A stretch of DNA of 64,000 nucleotides from Halomonas lysinitropha (GCF_902500215.1 NZ_CABVOU010000014.1:152316-216315); one strand, 5' to 3'; numbered from the stretch's first letter, positions 35,916 through 44,985 are shown. Numbers and translations: made by a program. The notes: a model not told the origin generated them from the sequence alone.

Positions 35916-37368
35916 TTCCATGATCGTGGTCGGCATCACGCTGGCCTATCTCGCCGCGGTGCTGTGGGTCGGCCTGCGGGCGCGCAACCAGGAAAGCTCC
36001 AGCCTGGAGGGTTATGTCGCCGGCGGCCGCCATGTCGGCGTGGTGATCCTCTTCTTCATCCTCGGCGCGGAGATCTTCTCAGCCTTCGCCTTCCTCGGCG
36101 CCCCAGGCTGGGCCTATCAGCATGGCTCGCCGGGCTTCTATATCCTCGCCTACCTCTCGCTGGTGCCGATCACTATCTGGGCCTTGGGCCCGCGGGTGGC
36201 GAAGCTGGGACGCGAGCGGGGTTATCTTACCCAAGGCGATATGATCGCCGACCGCTACCGCAGCAAGCCGCTCGGCATCCTGGCCGGCGTCATCGGTGTG
36301 CTGGCCTTGGTGCCCTACCTGACCATCCAGATCGCCGGGGCCGGCCTGCTGTTCCAGGCGGCCACCGACGGCCTGGTGCCCTTCTGGCTCGGTGCCCTGC
36401 TGGCTTTTCTGGTGGTGGCCGCCTATGTGTTCGCCAGCGGCCTGAGCGGCATCGGCTGGACCAACCTGATGCAGGGCATCATGATGATCGCCATCGCCTG
36501 GTTCCTCGGCCTCACCATTCCCGAACGCCTCTATGGCGGCGTCGGCGAAATGTTCGCTCAGCTTCAGCAGACGGCGCCCGAATACCTCACCATGCCGGGT
36601 GCCACCAACATGAGCTGGGGCTACTTCAGTACCGCCGTGCTGGTCAGCGCCTTCGGCGGCGCCATGTGGCCGCACCTGTTCATGAAGTTCTATTCGGCAG
36701 ACAGCGGCGAGTCCCTGCGCAAGGTCAGCGTCTTCTATCCGCTCTACGCCACCCTGCTGGTCCCGCTGCTGTTCATCGGCTTCGCCGGCATCCTGGTGTT
36801 CGCCGAAGAGCCTCTGGCACGTGCCGACACCGTACTGCTCAAGATGGTGATGGATGTGGCCAACTTCTCGCCCTGGGTCATCGGCCTGATGCTCTCCGGT
36901 GCGCTGGCGGCGGCCATGTCCACCGGCGCCAACCTGGCCCATACCGCGGCTGTGGTACTGGTACGCGATGTCTTCGGGCCCACGGTCATGAAGGAGGCCA
37001 GCGAGAAGGCCACGGTGTCGGTCACCCGCTGGAGCGTTCTAGGGCTGTCGCTGATCGCCTATCTCTTTGCGCTGATCAATCCCGCCTCGCTGGTCATGCT
37101 GCTGCTCGGGGCCTATGGCCTGCTCGTCCAGCTGTTCCCCATGGTGATCGGCGCACTGTTCTTTCCGCGCCTGCGCCGCGCCAGCGTAATGCTCGGTGCC
37201 CTAGTCGGCAGCCTGGCCTATCTGCTGATGGAGTTCATCTGGAGCTCCCCGCTGGGCTGGCATGCTGGAGTCTGGGCGATCCTGCTCAACCTCCTTGTCG
37301 TTGCCGTCAGCCAGCAGTTCAGCCAACCGGCTTCCCCGAAGCCGGCCGCGGCCCAACAACCTTCTTGA
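35908..37368 (+). CDS. Sodium:solute symporter (SSS) family transporter
   Basis: A 486-residue membrane protein with about 13 hydrophobic segments and SSS hallmarks: SSSLEGYVAGGRHVG, FSAFAFLGAPGWAYQHG, YLTQGDMIADRYRSKPLG and GALAAAMSTGANLAHTAAVVLVRDV, which carries the sodium-site Ser. It should import a small organic molecule with Na+. The ATG at 35908 has GGAGG eight bases upstream. It is followed at once by an M20 amidohydrolase, so an N-acyl amino acid such as hippurate is a reasonable guess at the substrate. Confidence 0.92.
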   Translation: MSDSMIVVGITLAYLAAVLWVGLRARNQESSSLEGYVAGGRHVGVVILFFILGAEIFSAFAFLGAPGWAYQHGSPGFYILAYLSLVPITIWALGPRVAKLGRERGYLTQGDMIADRYRSKPLGILAGVIGVLALVPYLTIQIAGAGLLFQAATDGLVPFWLGALLAFLVVAAYVFASGLSGIGWTNLMQGIMMIAIAWFLGLTIPERLYGGVGEMFAQLQQTAPEYLTMPGATNMSWGYFSTAVLVSAFGGAMWPHLFMKFYSADSGESLRKVSVFYPLYATLLVPLLFIGFAGILVFAEEPLARADTVLLKMVMDVANFSPWVIGLMLSGALAAAMSTGANLAHTAAVVLVRDVFGPTVMKEASEKATVSVTRWSVLGLSLIAYLFALINPASLVMLLLGAYGLLVQLFPMVIGALFFPRLRRASVMLGALVGSLAYLLMEFIWSSPLGWHAGVWAILLNLLVVAVSQQFSQPASPKPAAAQQPS

Positions 37369-37385
37369 TGGATACGGAGACTCTC

Positions 37386-38711
37386 ATGACCATGCACGCT
37401 CAAGATCCTGACCTGAAAGAAGCGATCGCCGCCCAGGCCGATGAGGCCTTCGAGAGGGTTCAGTCGCTCTACCGCCAGCTTCACCAGCATCCCGAGTTGC
37501 CCTTCCAGGAGCACGAGACCAGCGCGCGGCTCGCCGAGGCGCTGGAACTTCTCGGCCTCGAGGTGAGCCGTGGCGTGGGCGGCACCGGCGTGGTGGCCCT
37601 GCTCGAGAACGGCGAGGGCCCCACGGTGATGCTGCGTGGTGACATGGATGCCCTGCCGATCAAGGAAGACACCGGCCTGGACTACGCCAGCACGCGCACG
37701 GCAGAGACCGAGAGTGGCACGGTGCCGCTGATGCATGCTTGCGGTCACGACCTGCACAGCAGCTGCGTGGTGGGGGCCGCCGCCGTGATGACCGCACTCA
37801 AGGAGCAGTGGTCCGGCACCCTGATGCTGGTCTGCCAGCCCGCCGAGGAGATCTTCGGCGGGGCCCAGGCGATGCTGGAGGATGGCCTCTACACGCGCTT
37901 CGCTCGACCGGATGTGATCCTCGGCCAGCACAACATGCCCGCCCTGGCGGGCACCGTGGGGCATCGTGCCGGCGGCACCATGGCGGCCTGCACCAACCTG
38001 GCCGTGACCATCCACGGCGCCGGTGGCCACGGCTCTATGCCGGCGCAGACGGTGGACCCGGTGGTGATCGCCGCCCATGTGGTCACCCGCCTGCAGACCA
38101 TCGTCGCCCGAGAGGTGCCGCCGGAGGAGACCGTGGTGGTCACCGTCGGCAAGCTGCACGCCGGCACCCAGGCCAACATCATCCCCCACTCGGCCGAGCT
38201 CGAGATCAACATCCGCAGCTTCGACAACGCCCTACACCGCCAGGTGGTGGAAGCCATCGAGCGCATCGTGCGTGCCGAGTGCGAGGCTGGCCGCGCCCCG
38301 AAGCCCCCGGAGTTCCGGGTGCTCAACGAGACCCTCGCCCTGCACAACGACCCCGCGGCGGTAGAGCAGGTGCGCCATGCCCATGGTAAGCACTTCGGTG
38401 AGGCCCATCTCTATGGCATGCCACGACTCAACGGCAGCGAGGACTTTCCCTACTTCGGCAATGCCGAGGCAGGAGGCTTCGGTGGCGAGGATATCCCCTA
38501 TGTCTACTGGTTTATCGGCGCGACGCCGGCGTCACGCTGGGCGGAGACACCCGGCCAGAGCGTGGCGGAGAAGATGCGCCACCTAGAGATGCCTCACTCG
38601 CCGTATTACTTCCCGGGCAACTCGGTAACCCTGCGCACCGGCATCGAGGCCATGGCGGTGGGCGCACTGGCGTGGCTGGGTGGCGAATACGACGGATCCT
38701 CAGGCGCCTAG
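37386..38711 (+). CDS. M20-family amidohydrolase (hippurate hydrolase/aminoacylase-like)
   Basis: A 441-residue metallopeptidase-fold enzyme that should cleave an N-acyl amino acid. Metal-binding motifs are MHACGHDLHSSC and CQPAEEIFGGAQAM (Cys/His/Glu-Glu), with GQHNMPALAGTVGHRAG and a lid domain (GAGGHGSMPAQTVDPVV). The ATG at 37386 has GGAG six bases upstream; an ATG at 37368, overlapping the symporter stop, is an alternative. Being close to the benzoate genes and next to an importer, it may release benzoate from hippurate (inference). Other N-acyl substrates are possible. Confidence 0.88.
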   Translation: MTMHAQDPDLKEAIAAQADEAFERVQSLYRQLHQHPELPFQEHETSARLAEALELLGLEVSRGVGGTGVVALLENGEGPTVMLRGDMDALPIKEDTGLDYASTRTAETESGTVPLMHACGHDLHSSCVVGAAAVMTALKEQWSGTLMLVCQPAEEIFGGAQAMLEDGLYTRFARPDVILGQHNMPALAGTVGHRAGGTMAACTNLAVTIHGAGGHGSMPAQTVDPVVIAAHVVTRLQTIVAREVPPEETVVVTVGKLHAGTQANIIPHSAELEINIRSFDNALHRQVVEAIERIVRAECEAGRAPKPPEFRVLNETLALHNDPAAVEQVRHAHGKHFGEAHLYGMPRLNGSEDFPYFGNAEAGGFGGEDIPYVYWFIGATPASRWAETPGQSVAEKMRHLEMPHSPYYFPGNSVTLRTGIEAMAVGALAWLGGEYDGSSGA

Positions 38712-38770
38712 CCCAAGAAAGGTCGGGAGCCGACTCCGGGAAAGATGGGACTCATGGTAGGGGGAGCGAA

Positions 38771-39511
38771 GTGGCAGGGTGGATTTACTACCTGGATCTG
38801 GCTGGCGTGGTGGTTTTCGCGCTCTCGGGCGTGGTGCTCGCTTGCCGCTCGAGCATGGATCCCTTCGGTATGCTGGTGCTGGCGGCGGCTACCGGCATAG
38901 GTGGGGGCACCCTGCGCGATCTGCTGCTCGGGGTGCGTCCCGTCTTCTGGATCAACGAGCCCAGCTACCTCTGGGTGATCCTCGCCACAGTGAGTCTGTC
39001 GCTTGTGGGCTTTCGCCACATCCATCGACTCTCGCGAGGGCTGCTTCCGGTGCTGGATGCCTTCGGGCTGGCGCTCTTCACCGTGATCGGTGCCCACAAG
39101 GCCCTGCTGCTGGGCCACCCCAACATCGTGGCCGTACTGATGGGGCTGCTTACCGGGGTGGCAGGCGGCATGGTGCGTGACATCCTCGCCCGCCGTGTGC
39201 CGATGGTACTGCGCCAAGAAATCTATGCCACGGCCTCCATCGCCGGTGGCTGCACCTATGCGTTCCTCATGCTCTGGGCTAGTCACCCCCTGGCGATTAC
39301 GCTGGCGATCACCGTGACCCTCACGATTCGCCTCAGCGCCATCCACTGGCACCTGGCGCTGCCGGTCTTTGCCTGGGTGACCATCCCGGTCGCTCCTCGG
39401 AAGCAGGATCGCGCATGTGAGGAACTGAGGCCCGACACGACCGCTCAGCCACGGCGTCAAAAGGCCAGGGTGCGGATTATTGCGCCGGGTAAGCGAACCA
39501 AGCACCGGTGA
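38771..39511 (+). CDS. TRIC/UPF0126 family membrane protein
   Basis: A 246-residue protein with seven hydrophobic segments and two repeats of the UPF0126 (YicG/YadS) module, GIGGGTLRDLLLG and GVAGGMVRDILARRVPMVL. The family is related to trimeric intracellular cation channels; bacterial members may conduct small cations or carry glycine. The GTG at 38771 has GGGGAG four bases upstream. The C-terminal 40 residues are basic and hydrophilic. If the amidohydrolase frees glycine, a glycine-related role would fit, but this is speculative. Confidence 0.87.
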   Translation: MAGWIYYLDLAGVVVFALSGVVLACRSSMDPFGMLVLAAATGIGGGTLRDLLLGVRPVFWINEPSYLWVILATVSLSLVGFRHIHRLSRGLLPVLDAFGLALFTVIGAHKALLLGHPNIVAVLMGLLTGVAGGMVRDILARRVPMVLRQEIYATASIAGGCTYAFLMLWASHPLAITLAITVTLTIRLSAIHWHLALPVFAWVTIPVAPRKQDRACEELRPDTTAQPRRQKARVRIIAPGKRTKHR

Positions 39512-39570
39512 ATCCGGACAGACGCCGGCGAGACTGAACCGGCGCCACGCCTATCTCGGTTTGAGGAGCT

Positions 39571-40401
39571 TCAACGAGCACCAAGGCCGAGAATCTCGCG
39601 TGCCTGCTGCCAGGTCGCCACCGGACGCTCGTACTTCTCGCACAGTGCCACGGTGCGCTCCACCAGGGCCGCGTTGGAGGGCGCCAGGCTGTCGCGGTCG
39701 AGACGCACGTTGTCCTCGAGGCCGGTACGGGTATGACCGCCCGCGGCGATAGACCACTCGTTGAGCAGGTACTGGTTGGGGCCAATGCCCGCCCCGCACC
39801 ACTGGGCATCGGGCGCCAGACGCTTGAGCGTCTCGATATAGAAGTCGAAGGTTGGCTTGTCCGCCGGCATGGCGTTCTGCACGCCCATCACGAACTGCAC
39901 GTAGAGCGGCGACTTGAGCTTGTCCTGTTTCGAGAGGGCCACTGCCTGGTGTATATGCGACAGGTCGAAGGCCTCGATCTCGGGCTTGATATCGTACTTG
40001 AGCATTTCGTCGGCGAGCCAATCCACCAACTTTGGCGGGTTCTCGTAGACGCGATTGGGAAAGTTGTTGGAGCCCACCGAGAGACTGGCCATGTCAGGCT
40101 TGAGCGGCAGCATCCCGCCGCGCTCCTCCCCCGCACCCGAGCGACCGCCGGTAGAGAGCTGAATGATCATGCCCGGGCAGTGCTTGTTCAGGCCCTCAAG
40201 TAGGCGACCGAACTTCTCCGGATCAGAGCTGGGCGTCTGGTCGTCATTGCGCACATGGCAGTGGGCGATAGTAGCGCCGGCCTCGAAGGCCGCCTGGGTG
40301 CTCTCGACCTGCTCCTCGATGGTGATGGGGACGGCAGGGTTGTTTTCCTTTCGCGGCAGGCTGCCGGTGATGGCGACGCAAATGATGCAGGGGTTAGACA
40401 T
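39571..40401 (-). CDS. Beta-keto acid cleavage enzyme (BKACE, DUF849 family)
   Basis: A 276-residue TIM-barrel metalloenzyme of the Kce/BKACE family, which condenses a beta-keto acid with acetyl-CoA and splits it to acetoacetate and a new CoA ester. Zinc ligands are H47 and H49 (IAHCHVRN); also present are LSTGGRSGAG, MASLSVGSNNFPN and GGHTRTGLEDNVRL. The ATG at 40401 has GAGG five bases upstream. It lies downstream of pcaD on the same strand, so 3-oxoadipate (giving succinyl-CoA and acetoacetate) is the likely substrate, an alternative to PcaIJ plus PcaF. Substrate is inferred from context. Confidence 0.88.
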   Translation of the reverse strand: MSNPCIICVAITGSLPRKENNPAVPITIEEQVESTQAAFEAGATIAHCHVRNDDQTPSSDPEKFGRLLEGLNKHCPGMIIQLSTGGRSGAGEERGGMLPLKPDMASLSVGSNNFPNRVYENPPKLVDWLADEMLKYDIKPEIEAFDLSHIHQAVALSKQDKLKSPLYVQFVMGVQNAMPADKPTFDFYIETLKRLAPDAQWCGAGIGPNQYLLNEWSIAAGGHTRTGLEDNVRLDRDSLAPSNAALVERTVALCEKYERPVATWQQAREILGLGAR

Positions 40402-40478
40402 GGTGACCTCGTTTCCGGCCATGGCTGTTCATGGCGCGACAGGTTGAGTTATTTCTGTTTTGGAACCAGGCGAAAGAT

Positions 40479-41267
40479 CTACGCCTGATCGATCACGTTC
40501 AGCAGCTTCTCGGCGAACAGACCCGGCACCTCGACGGAGGGCACGTGGCCGACATCCACGAAAATCTCGAGCGGCGCGCCGTCGCACTCGGCCGCCAGGG
40601 CCTCCAGGGTCGCCGGCGGGGTCGCCATGTCCTCGCTGCCGCCGAATAGCTGGACCTTGACGCCCTTCCCCGAGAGCTTCCCCGTGAAGGTATCGCGACC
40701 CAGCATCTCGCACAGCAGCGCATAGGACTCATCGTCGCCGCGGCCCATCTGGGTGCACCAGCCCGTTTTGAGGGCCGGCTCGGCCTCGAAGCAGGCCGGG
40801 GCGAACCAGCGCGGCACGATCTCCTCGGACATCGCCGCCAGGCCTTCCTCACGCACACGTCCGGCGCGGGTATTCCACAGCTCGGCGTTACCGATCACCG
40901 CCCCGGTGTTGGTCAGGGTGGCGGAGAGCAGCTGCTCGCCGTGCTTGCTGACCAGCTGCTGGCCCACCACCCCGCCGATGGAGGTGCCGACGAAGTGGAA
41001 GCGGCCGGCACCGGCGTGGTTGGCCAGTGCCAAGGCCTCGGCGGCCAAATCGGCCGGGGTAATCACCCCCTCGCCCCAGGCCTGGCTCGCGCCATGGCCG
41101 GGCAGGTCCCAGGTCACCACGCGATAGCGCGGTAGCAGCGCCGGCAACATGTCGTCCCATACCGCCTGGCTCATGCCCAGCGGGTGGGCCAGCATCACCA
41201 GTGGGTTGGCCTCGGCCCCGAGCAGGCGATAGGCCACGCTGCGGTCATGGATATTTAAAAATGCCAT
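40479..41267 (-). CDS. pcaD: 3-oxoadipate enol-lactonase
   Basis: A 262-residue alpha/beta hydrolase that hydrolyses 3-oxoadipate enol-lactone to 3-oxoadipate. The nucleophile elbow is GTSIGG (Ser96), the oxyanion segment LAHPLGMSQAVWDD and the catalytic His in VGHVPSVE. Length is normal. It receives the product of CatC, so it links the cat-ben operon to the lower pathway. It lies 13 bases after a thiolase remnant and 77 before the BKACE gene, all on the minus strand. Confidence 0.94.
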   Translation of the reverse strand: MAFLNIHDRSVAYRLLGAEANPLVMLAHPLGMSQAVWDDMLPALLPRYRVVTWDLPGHGASQAWGEGVITPADLAAEALALANHAGAGRFHFVGTSIGGVVGQQLVSKHGEQLLSATLTNTGAVIGNAELWNTRAGRVREEGLAAMSEEIVPRWFAPACFEAEPALKTGWCTQMGRGDDESYALLCEMLGRDTFTGKLSGKGVKVQLFGGSEDMATPPATLEALAAECDGAPLEIFVDVGHVPSVEVPGLFAEKLLNVIDQA

Positions 41268-41280
41268 GTCGATCTCTCCT

Positions 41281-41436
41281 TCAAACCTTTTCGATCAGTG
41301 TCGCGATGCCCTGTCCCACGCCCACGCACATGGTGCACGGGGCGTAGCGCTTGCCGCTCGTCTGCAGCTTATAGGCGGCGGTCAGCAGCAGGTGGGCACC
41401 GGCCATACCCAGCGTGTGGCCCAAGGCGATAGCGCT
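41281..41436 (-). pseudogene. C-terminal remnant of a PcaF-type thiolase
   Basis: Fifty-one in-frame codons ending in TGA match the end of 3-oxoadipyl-CoA thiolase: [17 protein letters not shown], then [19 protein letters not shown]. The catalytic His (GHTLG) and Cys (CVGVGQG) are kept, but some 350 upstream residues are gone and the sequence before codon 1 is unrelated. It lies just before pcaD as in pcaF-pcaD operons, so a working pcaF probably stood here once. Confidence 0.85.
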
Positions 41437-41500
41437 CGACCGCCTAATGCAGACTCAGGAACTCGACCATGGGACATCGTTTTAAGACGCCTTCCATCAT

Positions 41501-41515
41501 GTTCGTATTACGAAC
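41501..41515. promoter_or_regulatory. Palindrome GTTCGTA-T-TACGAAC, PcaR/PobR-type operator
   Basis: A perfect 15-bp palindrome in the gap between the pca remnant operon and the divergent IclR gene. The half-site GTTCG(A/T)TA with TACGAAC is like those bound by PcaU/PcaR/PobR-type IclR regulators. A third half-site, TATACGAAC, lies at 41526-41534. Confidence 0.65.
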
Positions 41516-41596
41516 ACAACTTTGCTATACGAACAAATTACCTCGTTTACAACCTACCGTCAAATTCCCGGGACGAGAGGATTGCTCATAAAAAGC

Positions 41597-41624
41597 CGTA
41601 TAACGAACTAATATTCGTTATACG
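41597..41624. promoter_or_regulatory. 11-bp inverted repeat with six-base spacer before the IclR gene
   Basis: CGTATAACGAA (41597-41607) and TTCGTTATACG (41614-41624) are exact inverted repeats around CTAATA. They end 51 bases before the IclR start and share half-sites with 41501-41515. Probably autoregulation plus control of the pcaD operon. Confidence 0.65.
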
Positions 41625-41674
41625 ACATTGTGATAGAGTATCGGGGAGATGAAGAATTCGAGGAGGGAAAGCTG

Positions 41675-42466
41675 ATGCCAGACGACGGAATGGACGAAGC
41701 GCTGACGCCCGACGATCGTGACTTCGTCACCGCCCTGGCCAGCGGCCTCGAGGTCATCCAGGCCTTCGACGAGGCCCACCCGCGCATGACGCTCAGTGAG
41801 GTGGCGTCGCGCACCGGCATGAACCGTGCCCGGGCGCGACGCTTCCTGCTGACCCTGCATGCGCTGGGCTATGTCCGCAAGCAGCAGCGCCACTTCGAGC
41901 TGGCCCCCAAGGTGCTGAACCTCGGCTATGCCTTCCTCTCCGCCAACAACTACCGCAGCGTCATCCAGCAGATCCTCGAGGACATTACCACTGAGTGTGG
42001 CGAATCCTCGTCGCTGGGCGTGCTGGACGGCGACGACGTCACCTATGTGGCGCGCTCCTCGTCGCGCCACCGGCTGATGGCCATCACCCTCTCGGTGGGC
42101 ACGCGCCTGCCGGCGGCCCACACCTCCATGGGGCGAGTGCTGCTGGCCCAGTTGCCGGAGGCCGAGCTCGACGCCTTCCTGGCGCGGGTGGTCCTCGAGC
42201 CGCATACCGACAAGACCATCACCGACAAGGCCGAGCTCAAGCGCTGCATCCTCGAGGTGCGTCAGCAAGGCTTCGCCATCGCCGACCAGGAGTTGGATTC
42301 CGGATTGCGCTCGGTGGCCGTGCCGGCCTTCGATGCCAACGGCCGACTGCTGGGCGCGATCAACATCAGCACCAATGCCGCCCGGGTCGACTTCGACACC
42401 CTGATGCGCCAGTACCTGCCACTGCTGCAGGAGAAGGCCCGACAGATCCGCGCCAGCGTCAGCTGA
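41675..42466 (+). CDS. IclR-family regulator, PcaR/PcaU/PobR subgroup
   Basis: A 263-residue protein with an N-terminal winged helix (DRDFVTALASGLEVIQAFDEAHPRMTLSEVASRTGMNRARARRFLLTL) and a C-terminal GAF-like effector domain. The DFVTALARGLEVI-type opening and YVARSSSRHRLMAITLSVGTRLPAAHTSMGRVLLA are typical of the 3-oxoadipate and hydroxybenzoate pathway regulators. The ATG at 41675 has GGAGGG upstream; a start at 41630 is in frame. It is divergent from the pcaD/BKACE genes and upstream of an AEC transporter. The ligand is likely 3-oxoadipate or an aromatic acid. Confidence 0.88.
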   Translation: MPDDGMDEALTPDDRDFVTALASGLEVIQAFDEAHPRMTLSEVASRTGMNRARARRFLLTLHALGYVRKQQRHFELAPKVLNLGYAFLSANNYRSVIQQILEDITTECGESSSLGVLDGDDVTYVARSSSRHRLMAITLSVGTRLPAAHTSMGRVLLAQLPEAELDAFLARVVLEPHTDKTITDKAELKRCILEVRQQGFAIADQELDSGLRSVAVPAFDANGRLLGAINISTNAARVDFDTLMRQYLPLLQEKARQIRASVS

Positions 42467-42493
42467 TCCATCTACCACCCCAAGGACGGCGAA

Positions 42494-43444
42494 GTGATAG
42501 AGATACTTTCGATCACGCTGCCGATCTTCCTGGTGATCGGTGCCGGCTTCACCGCGGCTCGCACCGGCCTATTGAGTCACGACAACATGCAGGGGGTGGG
42601 TACCTTCGTCATGTACCTGGCGCTCCCCTCGCTGATCATCCGCGCCCTGACCGAGCACTCGCTGGCGGAGGTCTTCAACCCGACCTACCTGCTGGCATAC
42701 GGCCTGGGGTCGCTAGCGACCTTCCTGCTGGGGCTGGCGCTCTCCATGGGGTTGCGCGGCAAGCGCCTCGATGCCGGTGCCATCCACGCCTTGGGCATGT
42801 CGGCCTCCAACAGCGGCTTCATCGGCTACCCGGTCGCCCTGATGGCGATCGGCCCGCCGGCGGCCATCTTCATGGCGCTGAACATGGTGGTGGAGACGCT
42901 GTTCATCATCCCCACGGCGCTAATACTGGCCGAGGCCAGCCGTCAGAACGGCAACGGCGTCGGGCAGATGGCGCGCCAGACCCTCGCCCGCCTGACACGC
43001 AACCCGGTACTGATCGGCCTGTTGATCGGCATGCTCCTCGCCCTGACCGGGCTGAGCCTGCCGGCCCCCCTGGCCCGGGCCGTCAGCATGCTCGCCGACG
43101 CGGCGGGTCCCGCGGCACTGTTCACCATCGGCGGCATGCTGCATGGCCTCAAGGTGCGGGGCATGGCCATGGATATCGGACAGGTGGTGCTGGGCAAGCT
43201 CCTGCTGCACCCGCTGGTCGTGCTGGGCGCCTTCCTGCTGCTGCCCGACCCGGATCCGATGCTGATCGCCGGCGCCATGCTGTTCGCCTGCGCCCCCATG
43301 ATCAGTGTCTATCCGCTGTTCGGTAAGCAGTATGGCCAGGGCGACACCAGTGCTGCGGGCCTGATGGTCAGCACGCTCGCCTCGTTCGTTACAATAAGCC
43401 TAACGATCTGGCTGCTGACGCTGGTCGGTTTGTTGCCGGTCTAG
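42494..43444 (+). CDS. AEC (auxin efflux carrier-like) family transporter
   Basis: A 316-residue membrane protein with ten hydrophobic segments in two halves of five, as in AEC carriers. Seen are PIFLVIGAGFTAARTGLL, NMQGVGTFVMYLALPSLI, SNSGFIGYPVALM and the C-terminal CAPMISVYPLFGKQYGQG. The GTG at 42494 has AAGGA seven bases upstream. It follows the IclR gene by 27 bases and probably exports or imports a carboxylate. Its stop codon TAG is part of the CTAG target copy of the IS1380 element that follows. Confidence 0.88.
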   Translation: MIEILSITLPIFLVIGAGFTAARTGLLSHDNMQGVGTFVMYLALPSLIIRALTEHSLAEVFNPTYLLAYGLGSLATFLLGLALSMGLRGKRLDAGAIHALGMSASNSGFIGYPVALMAIGPPAAIFMALNMVVETLFIIPTALILAEASRQNGNGVGQMARQTLARLTRNPVLIGLLIGMLLALTGLSLPAPLARAVSMLADAAGPAALFTIGGMLHGLKVRGMAMDIGQVVLGKLLLHPLVVLGAFLLLPDPDPMLIAGAMLFACAPMISVYPLFGKQYGQGDTSAAGLMVSTLASFVTISLTIWLLTLVGLLPV

Positions 43445-43461
43445 CCCGCATATTGCACCAG
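43441..43461. repeat. Left terminal inverted repeat of the IS1380 element (with CTAG)
   Basis: CTAGCCCGCATATTGCACCAG matches the reverse complement of 44986-45006 at 20 of 21 positions. The outer CTAG is palindromic and may be target rather than element. Confidence 0.85.
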
Positions 43462-43531
43462 ACATGAAAAAAGCGGCTGTAAATCGGTTATAATTCAAGA
43501 TCTTACACAAGAATCTACCGAGACAGCCGCC

Positions 43532-44836
43532 ATGACAAAATGTATCACGCCGACCGCCTCCTTTCCACGCTGTAAAGACCGCCAGGTCACCGCCGGTTTC
43601 GACGGGGGCGAAATCACCTCCGATGGCGGCGCCTTGATGCTCCGCCAACTGGATAGCGAGATGGGACTGACGCGCGCCATTGCACGCCGACTGGATGACG
43701 CCCGGGCCTCTCGTCGTTGTCAACACCGGGCTGAAACCATGCTTCGACAGCGCGTGTTCGGTCTCGCCTTGGCTATGAAGACCTCAACGATCATCATGCC
43801 CTACGACGCGACATCGCCCTGCAGACCGCCGTCGATACCGACGGCGTGCTGGCCAGCCAGTCGACTCTGTGTCGCTTCGAGCAGCAGGCCAGTCGCCAGT
43901 GGGCGGTGGCCATCCAGGAAGAGATCGTCGGGCAGTTCATCCGCTCCTTCCGCCGACCGCCGACGAAGCGGCTGATCCTGGACTTCGACGCCACCGACGA
44001 TCCGGTGCATGGCGAGCAACTCGGCCGACATTTCTCCGGGTTCTACGACGGGTACTGCTTCCTGCCGCTCTACGTCTTCTGTGGCCAGCAGTTGCTGGTC
44101 AGCTACCTGCGCCCGGCCTATCGCGACGCCGCCCACCACCCTGGCGTTGCTGGTCCGGCGGCTGCGCCAGGCCTGGCCCGAGGTGAAGATCGTTTTCCGT
44201 GGCGATAGTGGCTTCTGCCGACCGCTGATTCTCGATTGGTGTGAGCGCCATGGCGTCGAGTACATCGTCGGCCTGGCCACCAACAGCCGCCTTGAGACGA
44301 TGTCGTTGGACATTTGCTACGAGTCGGCCATCCGCTGGGAGGCCAAGCGCACCAAGCAGCGCCACTTCGGGCGCATCGATTATGCCGCCCACAGCTGAAA
44401 GCGCCCACGACGCAAGGTAGTGGTCAAGGCCGAGACCAGTCACCGAGGCTTCAATACCCGATACGTGGTGACCAAGCTGCAGGCAGCCCCCAGTGGCTCT
44501 ACGACAGCCGCTATTGCCCGCGCGGGGATATGGAGAACCGCATCAAGGAGCAGCAGTGGCTGTTCTCGGACCGCACCAGCTGTCATGAATGGTGGCCGAA
44601 TCAGTACCAGCTGCTGCTGGCCGGGTTGGCCTACGTGCTGCTGGAGCGGCTGCGTCGGGTTTACCTGAAGCGCACTGCCTATGCCACGGCCCAAGTCACT
44701 ACCCTGCGCCTGAAGCTACTGAAAATCGGTGGTGTGGTGATCCGCAATACCCGGCGGGTCCGACTGATGCTAAGCAGCCACTATCCCGACCAGGATCTCT
44801 TCATGAAACTGACCCGGAAACTGGTGCCAAGATAGG
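43532..44836 (+). pseudogene. IS1380-family transposase, disrupted
   Basis: The product can be read through four pieces. It starts MTKCITPTASFPRCKDRQVTAGFDGGEITSDGGALMLRQLD, typical of IS1380 DDE transposases. A one-base loss near 43770 breaks FGLALGYEDLNDHHAL; a frameshift near 44140 follows DFDATDDPVHGEQ...LRP; an in-frame TGA (44396-44398) replaces an expected Trp; another frameshift near 44490 precedes WLYDSRYCPRGDMENRIKEQQWLFSDRTS, which runs to the stop at 44836. No full-length protein can be made, so the element cannot move by itself. Confidence 0.88.
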
Positions 44837-44985
44837 CGAAACGGTGCTGTCCCCGGCACACCATAAACAACGGGGGTAGGGGGAAGTGCGTCTCGAATCT
44901 GGGAAATCGATCAAAAAGCGACGAATTCCCGGTCACACCAAGGTAAGAGGCTGGCCTGCTCACGCAGCTGGCCAAGCTCGCGGCA

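Noticed and set aside
35964..38711. A 915-codon open frame overlapping the symporter and amidohydrolase
   Set aside because: Its first half is the symporter gene read in another frame and is Arg/Pro/Gly-rich; only the second half is the true M20 gene, which has its own ribosome site and start at 37386.
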